In this document: positions 23,390-32,171 of the stretch, piece after piece
Layout of the letters: the number at the start of each line of letters is the position of its first letter
Numbering within the stretch: the first letter of the stretch is position 1
DNA from: Desulfovibrionaceae bacterium
GTDB taxonomy: Bacteria; Desulfobacterota; Desulfovibrionia; Desulfovibrionales; Desulfovibrionaceae
Direction: 5' to 3'
Length of the DNA: 62,191 nucleotides
NCBI GenBank assembly: GCA_015709315.1
Contig: JACCQI010000019.1
Coordinates: forward strand, 1 to 62,191
The notes under the pieces: model-generated
Seen by the model: only the letters and a program-made list of their open reading frames with translations
Database searches by the model: none
Told to the model about the DNA's origin: nothing
Program-made: the position numbers and the translations under genes

Positions 23390-24691
23390 TTATTTCAGAT
23401 ATTCCATCTGTCCGGTGGATTCCATGACCGAGAACCAGTAGTCGGAATTGACGTTGATGTTCCGCCGCTTGGTGGCGACCAGCTCGAGCGGCAGGTGGAC
23501 CAGACTCGACTTGAGCCGGGTCACGACCATGCCGGTTTTTCCGGCCATGGCCGCATGGACCGCGTTCTGCCCCAGGAACCCGCAGTAGACGCGGTCCCCG
23601 GCATTGGCCGGCACGGATCGAATCAAGTAGCTGGGATCAATGAACTTTATGTTCATTTCAAGGTCCTTCTTGCGGCAGTGGGCCATGAGCTTGTCGATGA
23701 TGTGGCCGCAGATGTCCCGCAGTTTCGGGTTGCCGGAGGGGTCGCGCTCCAACGGCCCGCCGAGCAGGTCTTGACCCGCGCCTTCGGCGCAGACGATGAC
23801 GGCATGTCCCCGTTGGGCGAGGCGGCGTTCCACGGCCATAAGCAGCCCGTTTTCGCCGTCCAGGGTAAATTTCTGTTCCGGCACGAGCAGGAAATTGACC
23901 TCCTGCATGGCCAGGGACGCCTGGGCGGCGATGAACCCAGCCTCGCGGCCCATGAGCTTGACCAGCCCCACGCCGTTGTCCACGCCCGTGGCCTCCACGT
24001 GGGCGCAGCGGATGGCTTCGGCCGCCTTTTCCACGGCCGTGTCGAAGCCGAAGCATCGGGTGATGAAATTGATGTCGTTGTCGATGGTCTTGGGGATACC
24101 GATAATGGCGATCTTCCGCTTGCGCCGGGACACTTCGTCCACAATGGACCTGGCCGCGCGCATGGCCCCGTCGCCGCCGATGACGAAGAGCACGTTCACG
24201 TTGAGGCGCTCCAGGGAGTCCGCAATCAGCTCCGGGGGCTGGAGGCCGCGCGAGGAGCCGAGCACCGTGCCGCCGAACTCGTGGATATTGGTCACGTTTT
24301 GCGGGGTCAACTCCTTGATATCATACCCATACTCCGGGATGAACCCGCGCAGCCCGTTGGTGATGCCCAGCACGCTCCGAATGCCGTAATGATAGTAGGC
24401 TTCCATGACGATGGACCGGATCACGTCGTTGATGCCCGGGCAGAGGCCGCCGCAGGTGACGATGGCGCACTTGGTCTTGGAGGGGTCGAAATAGAGTTTT
24501 TCGCGCGGCCCTGCTTTTTCGAACTGTTTTTTCAGGATGTCGGTATCCAGCTCGTTCAGTTCCTCGCTGGTAAGCATGAGGGTCGTGCGGACCGATTCGT
24601 CCACACATCGGATGTTGGCCAGCGGCGTGGGAATCTTCGGCGTGCCGAGGCGGGCTATGGCCGTCTCGAAATCCAGTTTCTTTCGTGCCAT
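23390..24691 (-). CDS. pfkA: ATP-dependent 6-phosphofructokinase
   Basis: The 433-residue cytosolic enzyme phosphorylates fructose-6-phosphate in glycolysis. Visible motifs are CGGLCPGIND (nucleotide loop), GGDGAMRAA, where the Gly after GGD favours ATP over pyrophosphate, PKTIDNDI with the catalytic Asp, and MGREAGFIA for substrate. The long N-terminal extension and PKTIDND resemble the plant-type or clade-X ATP enzymes instead of the short E. coli form. It ends facing the HTH operon terminator and is followed upstream by the heptose kinase gene. Confidence 0.88.
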   Translation of the reverse strand: MARKKLDFETAIARLGTPKIPTPLANIRCVDESVRTTLMLTSEELNELDTDILKKQFEKAGPREKLYFDPSKTKCAIVTCGGLCPGINDVIRSIVMEAYYHYGIRSVLGITNGLRGFIPEYGYDIKELTPQNVTNIHEFGGTVLGSSRGLQPPELIADSLERLNVNVLFVIGGDGAMRAARSIVDEVSRRKRKIAIIGIPKTIDNDINFITRCFGFDTAVEKAAEAIRCAHVEATGVDNGVGLVKLMGREAGFIAAQASLAMQEVNFLLVPEQKFTLDGENGLLMAVERRLAQRGHAVIVCAEGAGQDLLGGPLERDPSGNPKLRDICGHIIDKLMAHCRKKDLEMNIKFIDPSYLIRSVPANAGDRVYCGFLGQNAVHAAMAGKTGMVVTRLKSSLVHLPLELVATKRRNINVNSDYWFSVMESTGQMEYLK

Positions 24692-24710
24692 GGCAGCTCC
24701 CGATGCGCCG

Positions 24711-25718
24711 TCACCAGGCTGAAACGTCCGGTTCCGGCAATTCGTCCACGGTTTGCTTCAATTCATCGGCCGAGGCCGAGGCCGCGCCCACCTGGCCCAC
24801 GACAACGCCCGCCGCGTAGTTGGCCAGGGTGCAGGCGGTCAAAAGGTCCAGCCCGGCGGACAGACCGAGGGCGGTTGTGGCGATGACGGTATCGCCCGCG
24901 CCGGTCACGTCGAAGACCTTGCGGGCCACGGTGGGAATGTGGGTGATGTTCTCCGGCCCCTCGAACAGGGCCATGCCGTCGGACCCGAGGGTGATGAGCA
25001 GGTTGTTGCAGTTGAGGCGGTCGAAGAGGGCGTGCCCGGCGCGGATCACCGAGTCGCGGGCAGAGACCGGGAAGCCCGCGCCTTCGCCCGCTTCCTTGGT
25101 GTTGGGCGTGAGCAGGTCCACACCCTGGTAGCGGTCGTAGTTGGCGGTCTTGGGGTCGACCAGCACCAGCGGCCGGGGTTCGCAGCGGCCGACCAGCTCC
25201 ATGAACCGGCGCATGAACTCCTCGGACACCGCGCCCTTGCCGTAGTCGGAGATGACGACCACCGGGTATTCGGCGATGTCGGCCTCCACGGCTTGCATCA
25301 CGCTGTCCAGGGCGATGCCGGAAAGGGCGTCCGCCTGCTCGTGGTCCACGCGCACCACCTGCTGGTTGTGGGCGATGATGCGGGTCTTCTTGGTGGTAGG
25401 GCGGCCGTCGTCCGCAATGAGCCGGGTAACGAGGTTGGCGTTGGCGCACATGCGGCCGAGGAGCGCGCCGTCCCTATCGTTGCCGATCAAGCCGACGAGC
25501 AGGGGAGCGCCGCCCAAAGCGGCAATGTTGCGGGCCACGTTCCCGGCCCCGCCCAAAAGATGGGATTCCGACTCCACGCGGACCACGGGCACCGGGGCCT
25601 CGGGCGAGATACGCTCAACCCCGCCCATCAGGTAATGGTCGAGCATGAGATCGCCGATGATCATGACCTTTCGGCCCTTGAGACCGGTGATCGCCGAATG
25701 GATTGTATCGCGTGACAT
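24711..25718 (-). CDS. rfaE1: D-glycero-beta-D-manno-heptose-7-phosphate kinase
   Basis: The 335-residue PfkB/ribokinase-family enzyme phosphorylates heptose-7-phosphate at C1 for ADP-heptose and lipopolysaccharide core synthesis. It shows GDLMLDHYLMGGVERISPEAPVPV, typical of HldE/RfaE domain I, then GGAGNVARNIAALGG, and the ATP/catalytic DVTGAGDTVIA near the end. The second (adenylyltransferase) domain of E. coli HldE is absent, so a separate RfaE2 is expected elsewhere. It lies 19 bp upstream of the phosphofructokinase gene in the same direction. Confidence 0.9.
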   Translation of the reverse strand: MSRDTIHSAITGLKGRKVMIIGDLMLDHYLMGGVERISPEAPVPVVRVESESHLLGGAGNVARNIAALGGAPLLVGLIGNDRDGALLGRMCANANLVTRLIADDGRPTTKKTRIIAHNQQVVRVDHEQADALSGIALDSVMQAVEADIAEYPVVVISDYGKGAVSEEFMRRFMELVGRCEPRPLVLVDPKTANYDRYQGVDLLTPNTKEAGEGAGFPVSARDSVIRAGHALFDRLNCNNLLITLGSDGMALFEGPENITHIPTVARKVFDVTGAGDTVIATTALGLSAGLDLLTACTLANYAAGVVVGQVGAASASADELKQTVDELPEPDVSAW

Positions 25719-25753
25719 ATTGTAAACAACCAGTATTTTTAAAATGTTATTTC

Positions 25754-25771
25754 ATCAGACCACGGTCTGAT
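25754..25771. promoter_or_regulatory. Perfect 8-bp inverted repeat
   Basis: ATCAGACC (25754-25761) and GGTCTGAT (25764-25771) are separated by two bases. An alternative hairpin ACCACG/CGTGGT overlaps it. It lies between parB and the heptose kinase start and may end the parB message or bind a regulator. Confidence 0.4.
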
Positions 25772-25881
25772 CGTGGTCGGCGGCAGTGGTCGATCCCCAT
25801 TGCCGCGAGGCGGAAGATCATGCGGTTCATCGGCGTGGGATCGCTGGCCGCCATATTCGGCTCAGGAGGAATAATCCCTGC

Positions 25882-26796
25882 TCAGGCGAACTCGACCCCA
25901 AGTTTTTCCACAAAAGACCGCAAATCGTCTTCATCGCCGTAACTTACCGTAACCTTGCCTTTTTTGGATGACCCGGAGATCTTGACCTTAACGCCCAACA
26001 CATCGGACAGCGACGTTTCGAGGGATTCCAGTTTCGGATCCAGCGTCTTGGGCTGCGCCTTGGCCGTCCTGGCGGCGGCGGAACCGATCTCGTCCGCGCC
26101 GGGCAGTCGGCCGTTCTGTTTGTAGAAGGTGGCCTGGGCTTCGGCCTGGCGCACGGTCAGGCCGTTGTCCACGATCCGGCGATGCAGCTCGGCCTGCGGA
26201 TCGGCATCGGGCACGGCCATGATGGCACGGCCATGCCCGGCGGAAATGGCGTTTTTCTGGATGTCCGCCTGCACCGGCTCGGGCAGGTTCAGCAGACGCA
26301 GGGCGTTGGCCACGGCGGACCGGCTCTTTCCCACCTGCCGGGCCAGCTCCTCCTGGCTCAGGCCGAATTGCTGCTGGAGCTGCTGGTAGCCGAGCGCCTC
26401 TTCAACGGCGTTCAGGTCCTCGCGTTGCAGGTTCTCGATAAGGGCTATGGCCAAGCTCTCCTGGTCCGTCATCTCACGGACCAGGGTGGGGATCTCGGAC
26501 AGGCCCGCGATCTTGGAGGCGCGCAGTCTGCGCTCGCCCGCCACCAACTCGTAGCGGTTGTTGCCGAGCGTGCGAATGAGGACCGGCTGCAGTACCCCGC
26601 GCGACTTGATGGACGCGGCCAGGTCGTTCAGGGCGTCCTCGGAGAACTCCCTTCGCGGCTGGTGCGGGTTGGGCACGATGGCGTTGATGTCGATCATCCG
26701 CACCTCCGCGGAATCGGCAGTGATCTTTTCGTCTTCCCGAACACCGCCGAGCAGGGCATCCAGCCCCCGTCCCAATCCCCTGTTAGCAGACATCAT
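25882..26796 (-). CDS. parB: Chromosome partitioning protein ParB
   Basis: The 304-residue protein begins with the typical GRGLDALLGGV, then a CTP-binding ParB/Srx domain with NPHQPRREF and the GERRLRASK box. The parS-binding HTH follows (EEALGYQQLQQQFGLSQEELARQVGKSRSAVANALRLLNL) and a C-terminal dimerisation segment. It spreads from parS sites to guide origin segregation and load SMC. ATG 26796 follows GAGGAG at 8 bp; a GTG at 26802 is closer to the site. parA is 0.6 kb upstream, separated by an opposite-strand gene. Confidence 0.93.
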   Translation of the reverse strand: MMSANRGLGRGLDALLGGVREDEKITADSAEVRMIDINAIVPNPHQPRREFSEDALNDLAASIKSRGVLQPVLIRTLGNNRYELVAGERRLRASKIAGLSEIPTLVREMTDQESLAIALIENLQREDLNAVEEALGYQQLQQQFGLSQEELARQVGKSRSAVANALRLLNLPEPVQADIQKNAISAGHGRAIMAVPDADPQAELHRRIVDNGLTVRQAEAQATFYKQNGRLPGADEIGSAAARTAKAQPKTLDPKLESLETSLSDVLGVKVKISGSSKKGKVTVSYGDEDDLRSFVEKLGVEFA

Positions 26797-26891
26797 ACAC
26801 ACTTCTCCTCGATTCTATGGTACTGCACCCTTGCCCAATCGGGCGGGAGCGCCTATAACGCCCCGAAGACGATCAACCCTTCGGAGCAATC

Positions 26892-27317
26892 ATGTCTGAA
26901 CACATCAACGAACTCTTTGACAAGGACGGCAACCTCGTGGGCGCACTGCTCACGGCGGAGGCTTGGACCACCGTTCGGGACCAGGTCATGGCCGCCCTCG
27001 GCGTGGACGAACAACCGGCGGAGCAGGAACGCCCCGAGCCCACGGCGGACTGGGAGACCCTCCAAGAGTACTGGGATTTCCCATATCCCGTGGACGTGGA
27101 CGTGAACTGCGAGCACTGCGGCAACGCCACGGACGACTGGACCGCCGACGAGCCTCGCCTGTTCCGTCTGACCAGCGTCAACCTGGCGGGACTGGTCGCC
27201 TTCACCTGCATGAACTGCCGGGCCAAGGTCACCAAACGGCACTTCAAGGACAAGATCGTCACCGAATGCGCCCCGTACCTCGACTCCAAGGTCACATCCA
27301 AGGAAGGGCGGTACTGA
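26892..27317 (+). CDS. Zinc-ribbon-like protein between parA and parB
   Basis: The 141-residue acidic protein starts SEHINELFDKDGNLVGALLT and has two CxxC pairs (CEHC near 75 and CMNC near 106), spaced like a zinc ribbon. The rest is unlike any family recognised. It is transcribed opposite to parA and parB and sits exactly between them, breaking the usual parAB operon. It has a shared hairpin terminator with parA (27334-27368). It could be a regulator of the locus or an unrelated insertion. Confidence 0.65.
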   Translation: MSEHINELFDKDGNLVGALLTAEAWTTVRDQVMAALGVDEQPAEQERPEPTADWETLQEYWDFPYPVDVDVNCEHCGNATDDWTADEPRLFRLTSVNLAGLVAFTCMNCRAKVTKRHFKDKIVTECAPYLDSKVTSKEGRY

Positions 27318-27333
27318 TCGCCGAATTCTCAAG

Positions 27334-27368
27334 CTGTCCGACCACCGTTTTCTCGCGGTCGGACAGCC
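27334..27368. terminator. Shared hairpin between convergent genes
   Basis: GCTGTCCGACC (27334-27344) pairs perfectly with GGTCGGACAGC (27358-27368). It lies between the stops of the zinc-ribbon gene and parA. The T-run is inside the loop, so termination strength is uncertain. Confidence 0.55.
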
Positions 27369-27383
27369 TGTCAAAGAGCACGT

Positions 27384-28157
27384 CTAGACCCCGGCGGTGG
27401 AGCTTTTTTCCACTTCCTGGGCCAGCGCGAGATACGCCTCCGCACCCCGCGATTTGATATCGTAATTGATCACCGGTTTTCCAAAGCTCGGAGCCTCCGA
27501 GAGGCGCACGTTCCTCGGGATGATCGTCTCGAACAGGTGCTGCGGAAACGCCTTTCGCACCTCATTCTTCACCTGCCACGACAAACGGTTCCTGGAATCG
27601 TACATGGTCAGCACCACGCCCAGGATGTCCAGGTCCGTGTTCAGGCGCTTGCGGACCAACTCGTATGTCATCAAGAGTTGCGCGATGCCTTCCAGGGCGT
27701 AATACTCGCACTGGAGCGGCACCAGCATTTCGGTCGCCGCGCACAGGGCGTTGACCGTAAGCAGGCCCAGGGAAGGAGGGCAGTCGATGATGATGAAATC
27801 ATATTCGTCGTTCACCGGGTCCAGCAATTCGCGCACATAATACTCGCGCCCGAACTTGTCCACCAGCTCGATTTCCGCGCCCACCAGATCCTGCGTTCCA
27901 GGCAGAATATCCAGGAACGGCACGCCTGTTTCGCAAATGGCCTTGCGAACATTATTGGGCTCGAACAAGACGGTATAGATGTTTTCCCGCTTGTCGCCCG
28001 GATAAAAACCCAATCCGCTGGAGGCGTTTCCCTGGGGATCGCAATCCACCAGGAGGACCCTTTTTTCCATCACTGCAAGGGACGCCGCCAGGTTCACCGA
28101 GGTCGTAGTCTTGCCGACCCCGCCTTTTTGGTTCGCTACCACAATTCTTCTTGCCAC
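27384..28157 (-). CDS. parA: Chromosome partitioning ATPase ParA
   Basis: The 257-residue protein has the deviant Walker A KGGVGKTTTSVNLAASLA (10-27), Walker A' LVDCDPQGNASSGLG, and Walker B FIIIDCPPSLG. It is a Soj-type nucleoid-bound ATPase that moves ParB-parS complexes. No N-terminal HTH is present, so it is a chromosomal and not a plasmid P1-type ParA. Two parS sites lie 50-100 bp upstream of its start. Confidence 0.94.
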   Translation of the reverse strand: MARRIVVANQKGGVGKTTTSVNLAASLAVMEKRVLLVDCDPQGNASSGLGFYPGDKRENIYTVLFEPNNVRKAICETGVPFLDILPGTQDLVGAEIELVDKFGREYYVRELLDPVNDEYDFIIIDCPPSLGLLTVNALCAATEMLVPLQCEYYALEGIAQLLMTYELVRKRLNTDLDILGVVLTMYDSRNRLSWQVKNEVRKAFPQHLFETIIPRNVRLSEAPSFGKPVINYDIKSRGAEAYLALAQEVEKSSTAGV

Positions 28158-28205
28158 GAGACCCTCGCTTCACGGTGGTGATTGACGATCACTTGTTCAA
28201 CCGAC

Positions 28206-28221
28206 TGTTTCACGTGAAACA
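28206..28221. promoter_or_regulatory. parS: parS site 1
   Basis: TGTTTCACGTGAAACA is a perfect 16-bp match to the chromosomal parS consensus, 50 bp upstream of parA. Confidence 0.95.
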
Positions 28222-28240
28222 ATCTCAACGCAAACCAAAA

Positions 28241-28256
28241 AGTTTCACGTGAAACA
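28241..28256. promoter_or_regulatory. parS: parS site 2
   Basis: AGTTTCACGTGAAACA matches 15 of 16 positions of parS (first base differs). The centres of the two sites are 35 bp apart. ParB spreading from here would cover the parA promoter. Confidence 0.92.
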
Positions 28257-28326
28257 TGTTTTTGGACGTTTTCTTTTCGTAGGCTGAAACGCATGTGAAG
28301 GCAAGGGGTGTTGTGTGAAAGGAATG

Positions 28327-28349
28327 AAAAAGGGCGGCTTTCGCCGCCC
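28327..28349 (-). terminator. Intrinsic terminator of the epimerase gene
   Basis: GGGCGGC (28332-28338) pairs with GCCGCCC (28343-28349), loop TTTC. On the minus strand it is followed by TTTTTC. It lies 27 bp past the epimerase stop. Confidence 0.75.
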
Positions 28350-28375
28350 CTGAATATCCGAATCCGGAATTTCCT

Positions 28376-29383
28376 CTATTTATTGTAATAGCCGCGGTAC
28401 CAATCCACGAAATTTCTGATTCCCACTTCGATGGACGTGTCGGGTTTGAAACCTACGTCGCGGACCAAATCGTCCACATTGGCATAGGTGGCCGGAACGT
28501 CGCCGGGCTGCATGGGCATGTAGTTGAAGATGGCCTTTTTGCCCACAACCTCCTCGATAACCTCGATGTACCGGGACAGCTCGACGACATTGTTGTTGCC
28601 GATGTTGTAGATCTGATAGGGCACGGTGCTGGTGCAAGGGTCAGGGTTGTCGCCGTCCCAGTTCAGATTCGGGCGGGCCGTGTGTTTGGTCACGCGAACC
28701 ACGCCTTCCACAATGTCGTCGATGTACGTGAAGTCGCGCATCATCTTTCCGTAATTGAAGACGTTGATGGGCTTCTCGGCAAGGATGTTCTTGGTAAACA
28801 GGAAAAGCGCCATGTCCGGGCGGCCCCACGGTCCGTAGACCGTGAAAAACCGAAGCCCCGTGGTGGCCATTCCGTAGAGGCTGGAATATGAATGGGCCAT
28901 CATCTCATTGGACTTCTTGGTGGCCGCGTAGAGGCTCATGGGATGATCGACGCCCTGATGGGGATCAAGCGGCATTTTCGTGTTCTTGCCGTAGACTGAG
29001 CTGCTCGAAGCGTACACCAGGTGCTCGACCTCGTTGTGTCGGCAGCCTTCGAGGATGTTCAAAAAGCCGACGATATTGGAGTCGACGTAGGACCTGGGGT
29101 TTTCGATGGAATAACGCACGCCCGCCTGAGCGGCCAGGTTGATGACGTGCGTGAACTTCTCGCGGGCGAAAAGCTCGGTCATGTCCCGTTCATCCTGAAG
29201 ATTGATGTTCACGTGCCTGAACAGGTCGCTTTCCTTGAGTATGTCCAGGCGCGCCTTTTTCAGGTTCACGTCATAGTAGTCGTTCAGGTTGTCCAGGCCC
29301 ACGACTTCGTGGCCTTCGGCGGTCAACCGCCGGGAAAGATGGAATCCGATGAATCCGGCTGCGCCGGTGACAAGTATCTTCAT
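28376..29383 (-). CDS. NAD-dependent UDP-glucuronate 4-epimerase-like protein
   Basis: The 335-residue short-chain dehydrogenase has the NAD loop [11 protein letters not shown] (7-17), catalytic SSSSVYG and YAATK (Tyr-Lys), and the [18 protein letters not shown] segment typical of UDP-glucuronate/UDP-galacturonate epimerases of the LspL/CapI group. It would supply galacturonate for surface polysaccharide. The start at 29383 was set by the MKILVTG Rossmann start; a longer frame adds an unlikely tail. It is a single-gene unit with its own terminator. Confidence 0.88.
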   Translation of the reverse strand: MKILVTGAAGFIGFHLSRRLTAEGHEVVGLDNLNDYYDVNLKKARLDILKESDLFRHVNINLQDERDMTELFAREKFTHVINLAAQAGVRYSIENPRSYVDSNIVGFLNILEGCRHNEVEHLVYASSSSVYGKNTKMPLDPHQGVDHPMSLYAATKKSNEMMAHSYSSLYGMATTGLRFFTVYGPWGRPDMALFLFTKNILAEKPINVFNYGKMMRDFTYIDDIVEGVVRVTKHTARPNLNWDGDNPDPCTSTVPYQIYNIGNNNVVELSRYIEVIEEVVGKKAIFNYMPMQPGDVPATYANVDDLVRDVGFKPDTSIEVGIRNFVDWYRGYYNK

Positions 29384-29769
29384 GGAGGGGTCGATCCTTT
29401 GGCCCCGGTGTCCGGGGGCGTTTGTTGTCGTCAAGATTGCCGAGCCGGGCTTGGGCGCGGGCCGAGGTCACACATTCCTTGATGCACAACGCTCATACTC
29501 CACACCTGCGCGTCAATGCAAGCCGGGTTACGAAGTTCACAAATGCGGGAAATCGTGCCCGTGAAATGGCAACTATCCGGTTCAGGGCTCCGCCGCGCCT
29601 GCCTGCCATCTCAAAACCCTTGTGTCCCAACGAGTTCCGGGGGCACAGTCCATATTTTGCCTCTGCGGCGTTTTTCCGAAAAACAGGAGCGGGACCTCGC
29701 CTAAAGGGCTATCTTTCGGCACAGGGTCAAAAATGAGGAATTTTGGTGAAAAATAAAATTTTTGGACCA
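29384..29769. other. Gene-free region upstream of the epimerase
   Basis: No gene is seen. It should hold the epimerase promoter on the minus strand. An AT-rich segment (29725-29765) follows the stop of the CoaBC-linked gene and may serve as its terminator, but no clear hairpin with U-run was found. Confidence 0.4.
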
Positions 29770-30486
29770 TCACAGCCGGATTTTGAGCAAATCGTCCACG
29801 GCCATCTGCTGTTCGTGAGGCAGAAGGGCGGTCAACCGTCCGAGTGGAGGCAAAACGTGTACAATGACATGTTCGAGCATGTGCGTGCTCAGTGAGGGGT
29901 CGGCCTGGGGCAGAATGACCCTGAGGGCCTCCTCGCCGAAACAGGCGATGTGCGGCGTGCGCCACAGTTCCCATCCCTTCCAGAACAGATTCGTATCCGG
30001 TTGCAGGGCACCGTCCGCAAGCGCGCTGACCGGCCAGAAATTGATCGTGCCCTTGGGCCAGCGCAGATGCGCCTGCAAGTTTTTGAGCACCTCGCTGCGC
30101 CTGTGGTCGGGCTGGCCGCCCAGGTCGAGGCCGAGCTCCATGTAGGTCCACACCACCTTGGCCCCGGGCTTGGTGAACTTCAGGAAATGATCCCATGGCC
30201 GGGGAAAATCCGGGGCGGGTGTCGGGGTAGGGGGCATGGCGGGCCTGGATGTGGAGGCCGGACGCGGGCCGGGCGCACCCTTCGGCGCAACAGCCTGCCT
30301 GCGCTCGGGAGGGTACGAAGGGGAGGGGGGGTGCGGGACGGATTGCGCGGGCGAAGCCCCTTGGGCGGGCGGGCCGTTTTCGGCTTCGACGCGTACGCCG
30401 CCGGGCAGATACAGGAACTCCAGGCCGGACTCGACCCAGGTCCGCAAGTCCTCGCGGGTGTTCAGCCGAGCAGAAGGTGATCCCAT
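29770..30486 (-). CDS. Unknown protein downstream of coaBC
   Basis: The 238-residue protein has a short N-terminal segment (LNTREDLRTWVESGLEFLYLPGG), a Pro/Ala-rich linker (about 45-95) and a C-terminal globular domain (about 96-238). That domain contains KVVWTYMELGLDLGG, HLRWPKGTINFWPVS, NLFWKGWELW, ACFGEEALRVIL and HVLPPLGRLTALLPHEQQ. The placing of Trp/Pro and the late HxLPPL-x-R motif loosely recalls the uracil-DNA-glycosylase fold, but this is weak. It overlaps coaBC by 25 bp after a GTGGAG site, so it is translated with it. Confidence 0.65.
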   Translation of the reverse strand: MGSPSARLNTREDLRTWVESGLEFLYLPGGVRVEAENGPPAQGASPAQSVPHPPSPSYPPERRQAVAPKGAPGPRPASTSRPAMPPTPTPAPDFPRPWDHFLKFTKPGAKVVWTYMELGLDLGGQPDHRRSEVLKNLQAHLRWPKGTINFWPVSALADGALQPDTNLFWKGWELWRTPHIACFGEEALRVILPQADPSLSTHMLEHVIVHVLPPLGRLTALLPHEQQMAVDDLLKIRL

Positions 30487-31688
30487 AATCTCCACGCCAC
30501 TTCGGTCTTGGGCAGTTGCGGCCAGGTTTCCATGCGGCCCGATTCGTCCAGCACCGTCATCTGGTTGGTGGGAACGCCGAACCCCGAGCCGGGCCGCGAA
30601 ATGTCGTTGGCCGCAATGAGGTCGAGGTTCTTGGCCGCAAGCTTGCGGGCCGCCTCTTCCTTGACGTTGTCCGTTTCGGCGGCGAACCCGATGAGCTTCT
30701 GGCCGTCCTTCTTGGCCTGGCCCAAGCTTTTGAGAATGTCGGGGTTGGGCTCGAACTCCACGGTGATCCCGGCACCGGCCGAACTCGTCTTCTTGAACTT
30801 GGTGTCGCCGAAGGGCACCGGGCGGTAGTCGGCCACGGCTGCGGTCAGGCAGGCCGCGTCCATGCCGGGCCAGAGATCGGCGCACGCCTCAAACATCTGC
30901 CGGGCGGTGGTGACGCTGACCACGGAAATGTCGCCGGGGAAGGTGAGATTCGTGGGACCGGCCACCACGGTCACCTCGGCGCCGCGCAAATGGGCGGCCA
31001 TGGCCATGCACGCGCCCATGGTCCCGGAAGAGGGGTTGGACCAGAACCGAACCGCATCCCACGATTCGCGGGTGGGGCCAAGCGTGATCAGGACCTTGCG
31101 GCCCGCGAGATCCTGGGGGCTGAGGGCCTTGAGCACGGCGGTCAGGATTTCCTCCATGGGGGCAAGCCGCCCGGTGCCGGTGTCGCCGCAGGCCACGAAC
31201 CCCGTGCCGGGAAGCACGCGGATGTAGCCGAGTTCCCCGAGCATGTCCCAGTTGCGCCGGGTGGCCGGGGCCTCCCACATGCGCGGGTTCATGGCCGGGG
31301 CCACGATCTTGGGGCCGGGAAAGGCCAGGGCCTGGCAGGAAAGCATGTCGTCGGCCAGGCCGTAGGCGAGGCGGGCGAGGGTGTTGGCAGAGGCGGGCGC
31401 AATGGCCATGACGTCCGCTTCCTGGCCCGGTTCCAGATGCCCGAAGGCGGTGTCCGCGTCCGGCGCTTCGTCAAACATGGAGGTGTAGACGGGTGCCGCG
31501 CCCAGCGCCTCGAAGGTGAGCGGCGCAACAAACCGGGCGCACGACTCGGTCAGGGTCGCGGAAACCCGGCAATCCGCCTCCTGAAGCAGGCGGAGCAGGT
31601 CGAGCGCCTTGTACGCGGCAATGGAGCCGGTCACACCGAGGTGGACCCGCTTGCCCATGAATCCGGCAAATCCGAAATGTGATTGCAT
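30462..31688 (-). CDS. coaBC: Coenzyme A biosynthesis bifunctional protein CoaBC
   Basis: The 408-residue flavoprotein joins cysteine to 4'-phosphopantothenate (CoaB) and then decarboxylates it (CoaC). The N-terminal half has GVTGSIAAYKALDLLR, APASANTLARLAYG and a PAMNPRMWEAPATRRN motif. The C-terminal half has ITLGPTRESWDAVRFWSNPSSGTMG and AVADYRPVP, with KKT downstream. ATG 31688 overlaps the stop of the upstream lipoprotein gene (TGATG), giving coupling; ATG 31658 is an internal alternative. Confidence 0.92.
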   Translation of the reverse strand: MQSHFGFAGFMGKRVHLGVTGSIAAYKALDLLRLLQEADCRVSATLTESCARFVAPLTFEALGAAPVYTSMFDEAPDADTAFGHLEPGQEADVMAIAPASANTLARLAYGLADDMLSCQALAFPGPKIVAPAMNPRMWEAPATRRNWDMLGELGYIRVLPGTGFVACGDTGTGRLAPMEEILTAVLKALSPQDLAGRKVLITLGPTRESWDAVRFWSNPSSGTMGACMAMAAHLRGAEVTVVAGPTNLTFPGDISVVSVTTARQMFEACADLWPGMDAACLTAAVADYRPVPFGDTKFKKTSSAGAGITVEFEPNPDILKSLGQAKKDGQKLIGFAAETDNVKEEAARKLAAKNLDLIAANDISRPGSGFGVPTNQMTVLDESGRMETWPQLPKTEVAWRLWDHLLLG

Positions 31689-32149
31689 CAATTTTTCTTT
31701 TCGCCCGTTTCCTTGACTTCCACGGCGAAAATGGTGGTGACCGAGGTGGCGAATTTGTCGTCGATCTGGATGACGCAGCTCTTGTTGAACTTCTCGAAGT
31801 TCAGGATGTGCGAGTCGCTCGCCTTGTTGTTGGAAACCAGCGTCCAGTTATCCTTGGTCATGTTGTTGATGAAGAACTGGACCAGTTCGAGAATCTTGAC
31901 GCGGCCCTTGAACTTCATGATGGACGCCTTGAACTTGGCGTTGTCCAGCCGGTAGGAACCGTCGTTCACGTAGTCGATTTCCTTGGGCAGCATGATGTCG
32001 TCGAAATCGAGATAGTAATTGGGTTCCTGGTATTGGGCACTGTCGGACTGGCCGGTGTCGGTCGTGGTCGAGCCGGAGCCGGTGGTGGTGCAGGCGGCAA
32101 GCATGCCGGCAAACGCCAACGCGATGAAAATTCTGGTCAGGGTGCGCAT
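31688..32149 (-). CDS. Small lipoprotein of unknown function
   Basis: The 153-residue protein has a lipoprotein signal peptide with lipobox LAAC (Cys 20), a Thr/Ser/Gly-rich linker, and a compact domain: YLDFDDIMLPKEIDYVNDGSY, ILELVQFFINNMTKDNWTLVSN and CVIQIDDKF. The domain pattern is like small DUF799/BamC-type lipoprotein folds; no firm family was assigned. It sits between the HTH-coiled-coil gene and coaBC and is translationally coupled to the latter. Confidence 0.7.
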   Translation of the reverse strand: MRTLTRIFIALAFAGMLAACTTTGSGSTTTDTGQSDSAQYQEPNYYLDFDDIMLPKEIDYVNDGSYRLDNAKFKASIMKFKGRVKILELVQFFINNMTKDNWTLVSNNKASDSHILNFEKFNKSCVIQIDDKFATSVTTIFAVEVKETGEKKN

Positions 32150-32171
32150 GGTCTCCTCCGTAAAAAATTTG

